From Siphlonurus alternatus (lineage: Eukaryota; Arthropoda; Insecta; Ephemeroptera; Siphlonuridae), in assembly GCA_949825025.1 (NCBI GenBank), contig OX463786.1, forward strand, positions 17,927,911 through 17,991,910: a stretch of 64,000 nucleotides of DNA, written 5' to 3'. The notes beneath the pieces were generated by a model. It had not been told where the DNA came from. It saw only the letters and a program-made list of their open reading frames with translations, and made no database searches. Made by a program: the position numbers and the translations under genes. This document shows positions 48,693-59,569 of the stretch, piece after piece; position 1 is the stretch's first letter, and every line of letters begins with the position of its first letter.

Positions 48693-50270
48693 CATCCATT
48701 ACAAGATCCTGCGGGGGCATACATGACCAAAATGGGTCAATTGCCCCAAAATACCAACTAACCAACCAACAAGGCTAATGAACAATATACTTTGAAAGTA
48801 GGTATATGGATTGGATATATGTTCTCATAAAAGTGAGAAGTTTAGCAAAAAGATTATAAATAATAAATCTTAAATTACCAATGGTCGGTTGATATTTTGC
48901 GGAGTGAGTCCCCTTGATCTCGAAGCCAAATTTTTCTTTTAGTTTATCCAGGACCAAGCACACTGGCTCCTCGACAACGTACAGTGCATTGCTGAGAACA
49001 AAATTAGATGCTGACTTGACATTTATTTATTTTGTCTTGATCGAAGCAGTTAGTTATATCACAGACAATAATTATGTATACATATGTTTTACGCTGCATG
49101 TATATCACATTTCATTTGTTTTTCAACATCGTTTATTACACTCTTTTATAGGTGGAATTTTGTAATGAAGGACTTCATTTTTTTATTTCAAACCATTTGG
49201 AGTCTAGAACATATCTAATGAAAACCAATTTGAAAAGTGTTAATGGACAACATACATGAAAAATTTTTATTTCAGAAATGAATAGAGGGTACCAAATTAT
49301 GCTACTCTGAATTTTTTCAGATTTTTTTGAGACCCGGAACTATTTTAAAATAATTATTGAAAGTGCGGCCACGCCCCCTGGGGGCGTCAATAGGCATCCA
49401 GTCTCTATCCTTTTTATTAAGAATTCAGGGGTGCCAACTGAAATCACAGGACTTTCAATAATTATTTAAAAATAGTTCCGGGTCTCAAAAAAATCTGAAC
49501 AAATTCAGAGTAGCATAATTTGCATGGTACCCTCTATTCATTTCTGCAATAAAATTTTTTCATGTATGTTGTCCATTGTGTTTTGCATGTTTTTTTATTG
49601 TCATTTTCATGCATATAAAGTAAAATGAATGTTCAACAAATAATTTTTTACTTACATACACTGATGACTTGAATATTTAAATTCAACTCCTCCAAGGCTT
49701 TCAACAATCTCTTTAGGCGTGTATTTGTCACCAAAGTGGGTTCTGTTATTGGCGCTTCCTCCTACCTAATGTGAACAAAAAAAAAAAAATAATTTTTAAA
49801 TAATTTTCTGTTTCAAGTGGACCCAGTTGTAAATTATATAGACAGAGTTATAAGGTGTTTGAGAGAGTTTTCTCGCCCACCTTTGACCCTTTTATCGAAA
49901 TTTTTTTAGCCCCCCTCCCCCATTCCCGAAGAATCTCCGAATTTTGATTATCACACTATATAGAATGTAATGAATGTTTTTATTTTATATCAATCTGAAA
50001 AATGTATGAAATGAGATGGGTATATATATATATATATATATATAAACATATTAAAAATAAAAATGAATTATTAATGTTGATTATATTATATAAATATATT
50101 TATTTAATCAACGAATAATTTTGTAAATTTTGTTAAATTATGCATTATCCAATAATTATTTATATATGTAAGTACATGCTATACGGCCGATATGCTTAAT
50201 AAACAGAATACAGAATTTGATTAATAATTACCACTGTCTGTACTATGATGTGCCTGCAGTACTGCGACAT
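47842..50270 (-). CDS. GTP cyclohydrolase I feedback regulatory protein-like, copy A
   Basis: Four small coding exons were found by eye: 50232-50270 (13 codons), 49656-49765, 48879-48991 and 47842-47876. Phases are 0, 2 and 1, each with GT/AG borders (GTG|GTAATT, TAT|GTAAGT, TTG|GTAATT). They give 98 residues; vertebrate GFRP has 84. Family features appear in order: HIIVQTV (first strand), THFGDKYTPKEIVESLGG (compare GPTMVGD..LMQHLGASK), ALYVVEEPVCLVLDKLKEKF (compare YYVDDPPRIVLDKLERR), and an end of GATMLYWTLVR (compare GVGQTLVWCLHKE). GFRP forms a pentameric lid on GTP cyclohydrolase I, mediating inhibition by tetrahydrobiopterin and activation by phenylalanine. An untranslated leader exon ending near 52840 (AATT|GTAAGT) may splice to 50294. 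Intron 2 contains a family C palindrome and intron 3 a TTAA element. LGASK is replaced by LGGVE here, so activity is uncertain. Confidence 0.82.
48076..48430. mobile_element. Family B palindromic element at TTAA, copy 7 (GFRP-A intron 3)
   Basis: Perfect TTAAGGGTAAGGTAACGCC ends, flanked by TTAA. Confidence 0.93.
48576..48691. repeat. Short palindrome followed by (TA)n
   Basis: CATAGAGAAATATATTTGG and its inverse CTATG form a hairpin at 48576-48612; TA run at 48648-48691. Confidence 0.75.
49242..49577. mobile_element. Family C palindromic element, copy 2 (GFRP-A intron 2)
   Basis: AATGGACAACATACATGA and TCATGTATGTTGTCCATT ends. This copy is uninterrupted and serves as the empty-site reference for the insertion at 7223-7288. 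Confidence 0.85.
50018..50044. repeat. (TA)n microsatellite
   Basis: Short TA run in GFRP-A intron 1. Confidence 0.85.
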
Positions 50271-50759
50271 TTTTACTTCACTAACTCGATATAACTGCAA
50301 CTGCTGTTAACAAAATAATTATTGATGTTGCTATGAAGCTGAAACGAAAATAAGGATTAATTCACATCATTATATGGAATATATGGGATTAGTAAAAGTG
50401 GTGAAGATGTCTTTTAGATTACTTAAAAAATAAGAGTATCGGTATAAAATATATATGTATTGTGTGTGTGAATATTATATATAAATATGCATACGCACAC
50501 GAGCAATACGAGTATTATATTATATATAATTATGTATACGCTCCTAAAACACGATTGTGTTGTGATTTAGACAATATGATCGCTGTGTGGCAATTAATAT
50601 AAACAGCGGCTATATATAATTATATTATATATATTAAATATACCAGAGTTAATAATATTGTGCTGGATATATACTTTTTTGAAGCTTATTTGAGGCGGAG
50701 TACGTGATTCCGGGGGTACAATTAATATATGAGTGTGTTTATATATACTCATGATTTTA

Positions 50760-50902
50760 TTATTATCCAAATTCTCAAAAATTCTGAAAAAAATAAATAA
50801 ATATAAATAAAAAATCAGAATTTTTGTGAATTTGCTAATTTTTACATGTTAGTCAAAGGGGACTACGTCGAACAGCTGATTCGTGTATTATCTCTACCTT
50901 AA
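50760..50902. mobile_element. Truncated family B element
   Basis: Only the right end is clear: AGCTGATTCGTGTATTATCTC then TACCTTAA, as in copies 2 and 8. Confidence 0.5.
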
Positions 50903-50973
50903 GACAACAGTAGGAAAAAAGTTCACATAAAAATGGTATATAATTTAATTCTTAACGAACTTATTAACTTACA

Positions 50974-51135
50974 GGCGTGAATCTAGAATCAAATTTCGAG
51001 GGGGGCGGGGCGTCGATCTCCATAAGGCCAATGTTAAAAAAAAAAAAAATGGAGTGGGAAAAATGCCTATATTGACCACGTTAAATTTAGAATTTCACGC
51101 CACCCTCCCCCCCCTGCCCCCGGATCAGCGCCTGT
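50974..51135. mobile_element. Small hAT-like MITE
   Basis: CAGGCGTGAATCTAG at the left and CCGGATCAGCGCCTG at the right are imperfect inverts. Interior is G/C-tract rich. No clear 8-base duplication. Confidence 0.45.
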
Positions 51136-51344
51136 GGTGACTCATTTGTTAAATTCACATCAAATCACGCAGACCACACCCACTATCTACTTGACACCCA
51201 CCATACTCGGTTCATGTGTTAATTACAATAACCGCGCCCAATGTACGTTGTGTTGTTCTCATGATGATTATAGATTCAAAGAAGCCTAGAATAAACAGAA
51301 GGATATATTGTCCATACTAAACTTAGATATATATATATAAATAC

Positions 51345-52788
51345 CAGTGGTGAAAGTAGTTTCAAATTCTTACCAGTGCGCTTCAGATAGAGGCCTGAAG
51401 GGCCCAAACCCCCGCCGGAGGCGCGATTTTTTGGGAAAAAGGGGTGTGGCTTATTTTTTTTAATTGAAAGTTGCACTAAAATTGATTTATAATTATTTTT
51501 TTAAATAGAGTGAGCGATTGCATTTTTTTAAAGAATTTATTTTCTAAAAATATTTTAAAACCTGCCCTCTATTAATTAAGAAATGAAAACCAAAAATTTA
51601 CCAAAGTTGGTGTTTCGGAGGCGTTTAACATGCAAAATTTTGGCACAGAAAACAGCTTTTTACTTAAACTTTACTTGAACTATGGTACCAATTAAAAAAT
51701 ACGTACGTAATCTATCATAAATTCATTAATGAATTTTCGATTTAAAAATAAAATATTTTTTTACGGAGCCGTTTTTCCAGAAAAAATATTGAAAATCCCA
51801 CAAAATAAGTAAAATTAAATAATTATTCAAACTTTTAACCGATTAAAAAAAAATGTAGTGTCGCATATTAAATTGCATGATAAAAAAATATTCAAAAATA
51901 TCTGTGCTGGCTAATGAAAATTAAAACATAACTTTTAATATGAAAAAAAAATCGCAAACAAGTTGTCTATGTCTAGCAGCAGTGTTAATACAATAAAAAT
52001 ATTTTAATGAACTGTTTCACAATTTAGAATATTCTATAAATTTAATTAATTTAATAAATGATACATTTTTTTAAATAATTAAATTATCGTTTAAAGTGTC
52101 TCAAAAATTAATTTAATAAAAAAATTCCAAAAAGGTTACAATTTTAAAAAAGTGATAACGACTACCAATTTATAGGAAAATTGAAGATAAAATAGTAAAC
52201 CCAGGAAACAGTAAACCTACAGATATTTAAAAAATATATATAAAACATTCTTTGATTAAAAAAAATTAAAAAAAATTACATAATAAATAAATGTGTTCTC
52301 AGGCTCGCGCGCCAATAAAAAAAAACTAGGCGTTTGTGAGAAAAATATTAAAATTAACTTTTTTATCATAGTCTTTTAAAATAATGTTTTACTGTAGCAC
52401 TTACTATTTATTTATAATGCAACAATTTTGTATCACAAATTGTCAATTTATTTTTATCTTTTACCCAATGAAAAATATAAATAAAAGTAAATACATTCAA
52501 CATGGATTTCAATTACTTTTTTTTAGTACAAAATTTTGACTTTAAAAGAAAGTACGTGCAAGTTATAACTTCGTGAGATAAATAAAATCAAAGTACAAGA
52601 ACATGTATTGAGCATGATTATAATGGTTTATAATGTGATCTGTTCACACATGCAAATATTGTTTTTTTCATTAAAAATTATTGATTTTTTTAGTAAATTT
52701 CGATCAGTGTCTTACCAGTGCGCCGCACTGGCGTCAAATGTCTTACCAGTGCGGCGCACTGGTGCGCACCGGCTTACTTTCACCACTG
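51345..52788. mobile_element. Non-autonomous hAT element with 8-base target duplication
   Basis: Inverted ends CAGTGGTGAAAGTA and TACTTTCACCACTG, flanked by ATAAATAC at 51337-51344 and again at 52789-52796. Subterminal CTTACCAGTGCG-type motifs recur at both ends. The 1.4 kb interior has no transposase frame. It lies in the proposed leader intron of GFRP-A. Confidence 0.92.
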
Positions 52789-52839
52789 ATAAATACAATT
52801 AAAAGCTATAATACACACCATGGTATACAATTTACTTAC

Positions 52840-52945
52840 AATTTTACGAAAATAACAAAGTATTACCAAATTTTGACAAGTAGCAAATCCGGCAATTACG
52901 CGAACATCGTCATCTGTATTTTGCCAACATGCAGTGCTAAAATAA
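52840..52945 (-). promoter_or_regulatory. Putative leader exon and promoter-proximal block of GFRP-like copy A
   Basis: On the minus strand this ends in AATT|GTAAGT at 52840, a good splice donor, 2.5 kb upstream of an acceptor (GTTGCAG at 50295-50301) that precedes the copy A start codon by 24 bases. The same layout occurs at copy B. The intron would have been lengthened by the hAT element at 51345-52788. The upstream part includes GCCAACATG, also seen upstream of copy B and, as ACCAACATG, upstream of MRPS26. Confidence 0.45.
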
Positions 52946-52949
52946 TAGC

Positions 52950-54335
52950 ACTAAATTTGCTAATTTATAAACAAGTTAAGAACCTTTTGAATGCAATGAA
53001 ATAGCATTTTTATGTTAATTTTAAATGCTATACATTAAAATCTAGTATTCAAAATCAAATTATGCTTTTTTAATTCAATATCAGTTTACTGTATTAATTT
53101 TATTGTAATTATCTAGTGTTGGTGAAAATGAAATTTAGCAATATTTTAGTTGGAAATAATAAAAAGAGATGACGCTACAATCAGATGTCTTGTTAGCGGA
53201 ACTATATTTTTTTTTATTATTTAATATTCACAGCCAGTATTTGCCTTTACCGTATTTTGAATACAAAGCTGTTTCAAGCCGCAGGGCTAGTCTATAACAA
53301 TAATTCAAAATAATTATCTTTTAAAATACTACTTTACGATTTTAAATTATGCACTAGCTGCAATAATTAATATATATTATTAATTAATTAATAAATAATA
53401 ATATACATTAATTCATTCGACTTCATGGCAATAATGCATATATTTTATTTATCAATTAATTAAATTCTTGCGATTTAAAAATAACATGTCATAACAAAGA
53501 AAGGGGGTATAATTATGTGAAACAATAATAATTACTAAAAATATGTATTGAGTTTTTAAGATTAATTTTTTATTGATATTTATTTTGATATAAATAACTA
53601 TTACAACATTATTATAATAGAATACAACGAGACTCGTAATAGAGAATAATAAAATACTCTATTTTTTTCATATTTTAGAATTGAAGTATAAAAAGACGTA
53701 CAGAGATATAATTTTAGACAAAAAGCATAATTATATTTTAATAATAATTAATAGTAACATAGCATAAATAGATATTAACTTTGGCTCATTTTATAGCTGC
53801 AGACTTATAAAGTATAATAATAGGAATTTGATTTAAAATTTTAATTCTTAAGATTTAGACTATAATAGTATATAAAAAATATATATACTATAAATATATA
53901 GTGGTAAAATTGTGGTATATACTGTATTTTATGTTACCACCAAAAGCCAAATTGAGACAAAAGACGAAAAAAAAAAAAATTAGCAAAACTAGTTTTGCGC
54001 AAACCCTAAAAAGAGAATTTCTTTCGGAAAAATTGGAGAAAATCTAGTTTGGCGCATTTTCAAAATTATATATTTAAATTATAATCACATGATTGATTTT
54101 ATTTAAAGCAATAAAAGTTACAAATATTAATAAAAAAATTAATTAAATAGAGAATCATGGTTTATCACATATATTATAGTTGCAGAAAATTTCCAGTATC
54201 AAATCTTTGGAAAATATAAATAATACAAGATTAATAAGATAACAAAATACATAGAGAAATATAGTATTAATTATTTATAAATATAATATCTTGGTTTGAT
54301 AAAACTGATGAGTATGTAACGTTAATTTTTCAAAT
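52950..54335. other. AT-rich stretch between the GFRP-like genes
   Basis: Contains the distal upstream block of GFRP-A (about 53120-53200, AAGAGATGACGCTAC). Otherwise nothing was recognised. Confidence 0.45.
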
Positions 54336-54340
54336 GATGT

Positions 54341-56679
54341 TCATCGGCCGAGGGTCCAGAGAAGAATATGTTCATCTATCACAGAAAAATAATTATTATT
54401 ATTTAATTATTATCAATTTTTATTATATCAATACAAATTATTGCCCAGCTAAAACTCCCTTACATTTAAAGCTTGCCAGCTGATACAAATAATATATCTA
54501 TAGATTAATATTTCGAGGGCTTTTTGAGTGAAAAATAAAATTAAAATGATTTTTAATTGAATTTTTAATATAAAAAAATGTAAAAAATTCCAACAAAACA
54601 TTGGTTTGACAAAACGGTTGCACTGTTATTATTATTGTTAATAATATAATTTATTTTAATTAATTATATAATTAATACTGTATAATTTTATATATATTAA
54701 TAATAATAATAATAATGGGTGCGATTCACGAAGCAGTTACAAGCCAGGTTTCTAATCACGTTTAACTATACCTGTTTTACGTATTAAACCACCAAATGGA
54801 GTATCGACCTCAATTTTTTTTATTGCAGAAATGGATAGAGCGTGCAAAGTTATGCTACCCGGCCTGTTTTTTTTTTCAGATTTTTTAGAGCCCGGTAAGT
54901 ATTTTTAAAAAATTATTGAAAGTTCTTTTTGTGACGTCACGAGACGCCGCTCCTTAAGAAAAAGATAGGACTTGCCGCCTCGTGACGTCACAAAAAGAAC
55001 TTTCAATAATTTTTTAAAAATACTTCCCAGGCTCTAAAAAATCTGAAAAAAATCAGGGTAGCATAACTTTGCACGCTCTATCCATATCTGCAATAAAAAA
55101 TTTTGAGGTCGATACTCCATTAAACGTTGTTAAGCTAAACGTGGTTAGAAACCTGACTAACTGCTTCGTGAATCGCGCCCATATGTAAAAGCCTAACATA
55201 CATTTTGCAGTAAATCAAACAAAAGTATTGTATTTACCAAAACATTGTTGGTTTGGTTTACTTCGCAAGGTGTGGGTGCCTTTGACCTCAAAGCCAAACT
55301 CGGCCTTTAGTTTGTCCAAGACCCAGGTGACTGGCTGTTTGACTTCGTAGAGGGCGCTGAGGACAAATAAATGTTAGTGGATTCAAAGGTGTCGATCGTT
55401 AAATTGAAATGTGATTCACACCGAGTTGAAATAAATTTCATCTTTTATTCGCTATATTAAGCTCTCTCCTCGTCTAATTCCCTCTTTGCACCATTTTAGA
55501 AGAAAAAAAGAGGGGAAAAGATGAGATTACATATTTTTTCCTCTTCTTGAGAATAAAATATTAAGATGACTTATTTTTTCCATTTAATCCTCACTTTGAG
55601 CGAAGAGAAAATAAGATGTGTTTTTGAGGTAGAAAGACGTAAGAATATTATCATATAATAATAACATAATAATATAATAATAAAGAATAAAGAATATTAT
55701 ATAAACGTAAAACTAATATAAATTATTAATATTACTTACTAATTACTCGAATTAAGGTACGAGTTGGACGATGATGAAATTTTGGATGCTCCGAGGCTGA
55801 TGACGATCTCCCGAGGCGTGTAGTGGTCACCGAAGAAAGTGGGGCCGTTCAACCCGAACTATACCAGAACAATATTGTGGTTACCGAAACAGACTGCATG
55901 TGATATTATTATACTGTTTGTTTGCACCTCAAGTTATATATATAAGGTCTGTTCGTAAATACACAATCAGAAAGAATCGATTATTTCTGATTGTGTATTT
56001 ACGAACAGACCTATAATGTATTATCAATTTTTTTACATTTTTTTTTTTAAAAAATCCTCAAAATCGAGTAGAAAAACCCTGTAACGTCATAGTCAAGCGA
56101 CGTATTTTTCTATGTTTGCATGTTAAATACTTGCATGACTATGACGTCACAGCATTTTGAGTTAAGGGTGTAGAGGGTTGGAAAAAGAATATGAAAAATA
56201 TTGGTAATACATAAATATGTATGACTCGCTCAATCAACTTGCGCTATCCAAATATATATTATAATACAATCAAAAGAATATATAGGCAAAGAGGATTAAT
56301 ATAAAGATATATGATTATATCCATTTACCCCCTCCCCCATCACCCGAATAGGTATAGAGGAAAATACATTGATGAGAACACCCTCCTTTAGATTTTAAAT
56401 CCCTTCACCTGAAGTTGATGAGCCATTTTTGAATTTTTACCACGATCGGAAACTTAAATTAATATAAAGAAAATTTTAATATTCGGTTTTAATTATTATA
56501 AATTATAAAATTTTATTTATGTAATTGTATAATGTACTACATACTTAATAAACTATATATAAAATATAAATTGTCAAAAATTTGATACATCAACTTTTTG
56601 TCTTGCTGATGAAAATAAAAATCAATAATTAATAAATAATTATTTTTACCTTTGAATGCACCATGATGTGGTTCGTCAT
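54341..56679 (-). CDS. GTP cyclohydrolase I feedback regulatory protein-like, copy B
   Basis: Four coding exons, 56650-56679, 55740-55858, 55238-55356 and 54341-54375, with phases 0, 2 and 1 exactly as in copy A, give 100 residues. Donors are AAAG|GTAAAA, TTA|GTAAGT and TTTG|GTAAAT. Segments matching GFRP include NHIMVHSK, FGLNGPTFFGDHYTPREIV, the conserved SLGASK (as in vertebrate LGASK), ALYEVKQPVTWVLDKLKAEF and the last exon's HILLWTLGR. The last coding exon is 35 bases, as in copy A. Copy B keeps GPT and LGASK, so it looks closer to the ancestral protein. A probable untranslated exon ends at 58096 (AATT|GTAAGC) and would splice to 56710. Intron 3 holds a nested pair of transposon derivatives (54718-55180). 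The role would be feedback control of tetrahydrobiopterin synthesis. Confidence 0.85.
54718..55180. mobile_element. Family J MITE carrying a nested family A element (GFRP-B intron 3)
   Basis: GGGTGCGATTCACGAAGCAG at the left and CTGCTTCGTGAATCGCGCCC at the right; inner AGGTTTCTAATCACGTTTA and TAAACGTGGTTAGAAACCT. Between the arms sits the complete family A copy at 54795-55121. Confidence 0.85.
54795..55121. mobile_element. Family A palindromic element, copy 6
   Basis: AATGGAGTATCGACCTCAA and TTGAGGTCGATACTCCATT ends with both GTGACGTCACGAGACG and CTCGTGACGTCAC in the centre. Confidence 0.9.
55421..55645. repeat. Family L repeat (GFRP-B intron 2)
   Basis: GAGTTGAAATAAATTTCATC, AAGATGAGATTACATATTTT and AAATAAGATGTGTTTTTGAG as in the other two copies. 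Confidence 0.6.
55945..56012. mobile_element. Family F hairpin MITE, copy 1
   Basis: AGGTCTGTTCGTAAATACAC folds back perfectly over an AAAGAATCGATTATTT centre; 68 bases. In GFRP-B intron 1. Confidence 0.85.
56045..56175. mobile_element. Family G palindromic element, copy 1
   Basis: TGTAACGTCATAGTCAAGCG and TGCATGACTATGACGTCACA arms, with AAAATCCTCAAAATCG outside. Confidence 0.6.
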
Positions 56680-56912
56680 TTTTATTTTGCAACCTTCGTT
56701 TATGTAGAAACTGAAATTAAACATTCACATGCTTTATTTAAATATAACATAAAATATAAATGCTAGCTATAAAAAAACTATATAATAGTCACATCTTTTA
56801 TTCCGGAAACAATTAAAAAAATAATGAAGACCATGCATGTCTACTTTTCTGCCGATAAAAGCGTCCCTTTATGATAGAGGGACGTGGAATTAAAATTTAT
56901 ATAATTTCCTGC

Positions 56913-57232
56913 AATGGAGTATCGACCTTAATTTTTTTTATTACAGAAATAAATAGAGGGTGCAAAGTTATGCTACCCTGATTTTTTTCAGATTTTTTTG
57001 AGACCGGGAACTATTTTTAAAAAAATTATTGAAAGTTCTTTTTGCGACGTCACGAGACGCCGCTGCTTACGAAAAATATAGAACTTGCCGCCTCGTGACG
57101 TCACAAAAAGAACTTTCAATAATTTTTTAAAAATAGTTCCCAGTCACAAAAAAATCGGAACAAAACAGGGTAGCATAACTTTGCACCCTTTATCTATTTC
57201 TGCAATAAAAAAAATGGAGGTTGATACTCCAT
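56913..57232. mobile_element. Family A palindromic element, copy 7
   Basis: AATGGAGTATCGACCTTAAT and GGAGGTTGATACTCCATT ends. The centre has GCGACGTCACGAGACG and CTCGTGACGTCAC. It lies in the proposed GFRP-B leader intron. Confidence 0.88.
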
Positions 57233-57714
57233 TGGAAAAAAAATCAGAGTATATATAATACCATATGTTGGCAAAATATATTAATATTTCTAAACTTATC
57301 AATTTATGACATACAACAATAAAAAAATTTACGTCGACAATCACCAACTCTTTATACAGTGAATGATTTATTTTATATCATATTAATTTAATTTATTATT
57401 ATGATTTTTTTAAGTATGTCATGCAGTTCAAAATTATAAATATTTTATTTAAATTTACAACAATCTATAGTTAAATGTGTATTAATTATATAATTATGTA
57501 GGTGTAATGGATATTATGGTGATATTATAGTGTGTTATGTATGCATATATATGCATAAATATATACATAGAATATAATTCTCTGGTGGTTTGAAATAATA
57601 AATTATTTGAAAATGTTATACAACATTAGGTATTTTTTCATAAATTTCACAAGTGACGGTTGCTAAAGAACATCCACTCGTGCATCCCGGAGGTGATTGA
57701 TAGCATCCTCCATC

Positions 57715-57850
57715 AATTGCCGACCATCCTGACTGAGGTTTCCATGGTTTTCTCAGTCACAACCAGGCGAATGCTGGGGCCATTGCTTAGGCCATAGCCA
57801 CAAAAGGGACCCACAATAGTAGGGGTTAAATTCAGTCACTTAATTGAGGC
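57715..57850. repeat. Family I dispersed repeat
   Basis: CCATCCTGACTGAGGTTTCC, ATGGTTTTCTCAGTCACAAC and CAGGCGAATGCTGGGG in order. The best copy of the family core in the window. Confidence 0.65.
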
Positions 57851-58095
57851 CAGTACCTTACAACATTCAGTTAAAGCAAAATAATATTAATAATAATAAA
57901 AATAAATAAATACACAATCGATCCACGAATCCCACGAATCAATAATCAAATGAACCATCTCTTTACAAGACTGTACATTGATTTATAGCCTCTGACTGCG
58001 TATTTACAAACAGATCTATTGCATGCCCAGTAATTTTAAGAATTGTTGACACAAATTACATCTAAAACATTTACTACAACATCAAATTTGCTTAC

Positions 58096-58195
58096 AATTT
58101 GACGAGGAATTTACAAAATTGTGACAGCAGCCAGCTTCGAACAGCTGTTTTACTTTGCCAACATGACAAGAATAAAATTACTATTATTGATTTTT
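58096..58195 (-). promoter_or_regulatory. Putative leader exon and promoter-proximal block of GFRP-like copy B
   Basis: The minus-strand sequence ends in AATT|GTAAGC at 58096. The acceptor TTTCAG at 56711-56716 lies 31 bases upstream of the copy B ATG. The block closely resembles the sequence directly upstream of the MRPS26 ATG: on the plus strand, GAGGAATTTACAAAATT, AACAGCTGTTTT, CCAACATG and AAGAATAAAA recur in the same order with similar spacing. Whether it is transcribed is not shown by sequence. Confidence 0.5.
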
Positions 58196-59118
58196 AAGTA
58201 AAGTGACAATATTTCTTGGTGTTTTCAATGAAATAAAGAATCATTTTTAACTTTTTTTAAGTATAATATTTGTAATATTTACAGAAAAAATGTAGACTTT
58301 AAATGCTATTTTGCTTTTTAATGAAGTGCACTATCTTAATTATCAGCTTTACAATGATTTTTAGTTGTTGGTGCAAGTTAAATTGGGAATAATTTTTAAT
58401 TGACAATAATGACAAGAGATGGCACTGATAGCAGATAAATATATTTTTTTTAGAATTAATTTATTTGTAAATAACGTGTAATTTGATTGAGTATCGAACC
58501 CTGTTGTTCTGGCTGTTCTGAAGGACAAAGGCAATATATATAATCAATTAATTGTAATGCTATAATGCTGTGAGAGACGAATGATTAAAATATATTTATT
58601 CATTATATTATATTTGTTTACGAAACCATATTTAATTATAGTTTTAATAATTCAGCTAAGATCTTGAGGTGTTGTGGAGGTGAAATTTTAAAATAAAGCT
58701 TAATTATAATATAATATGATATATAAAATTAATACTTAAATGGGCAAGTACAATACATTTTATTTTTACTTCATTTTCAAAAGTTAAATATTACCTGTAC
58801 TTCCTATGACTATAATGTGAGGATTGATGGGAAATAATAAATATATATCTGAAATTTTTAAAGAAATTTTTATTTTATTTCAAAGTAGCTATTACAACAT
58901 TTTTACTGATTGTTATACATATATCTTGAAATTATCATGAAATTTCAATAAAGAAATTTGATGCTACAAAGATATTATATTTATAGTTTCAAGGAAATAA
59001 TTATGAAAATTTAAATTTTTTTTTATAAAATTTTATACAATATATAACAATTAAGTTATAAAACTTATTATATATAATACTCTCAAAGTTTGAACCTTTT
59101 CCGAAACCCTAAAACTTG

Positions 59119-59240
59119 AGCCTTTCCAGGGCTTTTCTGGAACGGGAGCGACAACGGCCTGGCAATCCATCCCGGCATTTGCCCAGCTGTGACTGAGGGA
59201 TACGTGGAAACCTCAACCAGGATGGACGCCTCAGCTTCTA
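59119..59240. repeat. Family I dispersed repeat (inverted)
   Basis: AATCCATCCCGGCATTTGCC, CAGCTGTGACTGAGGGATAC and GTGGAAACCTCAACCAGGAT are the reverse complement of the family core. An 83-codon open frame across it is not a gene. Confidence 0.65.
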
Positions 59241-59569
59241 TCAATGGAAGTGCAATGGTCCAAAACCAGGTGAACCACATAGTGGAAAAGCGCAACGATT
59301 CACCCCTGACGTGATTTTTGTTGAAAATGGTCACCCATCCAACTACTAACCACGCTTGGAGTTACTTGACATCCTGAAAGTTCACCACACCTTCATAGAC
59401 TGCGTGACAACCTACGTTCGTGATGTTCCAAGGTGTACATAATTATATTTTCATAATTAAAATATATATGATACGTGTGAAATAAGAATAAACTTTTATC
59501 TATATTCAGATAATGTCTTGGCACACATTCTAATCAAAACTATTATCATTCGTAGTGACACATAGCAAC

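Noticed and set aside
52681..53004. 107-codon plus-strand frame
   Set aside because: Begins inside the hAT element terminus and runs antisense through the GFRP-A upstream block.
59083..59334. 83-codon minus-strand frame
   Set aside because: Consists of a family I repeat.
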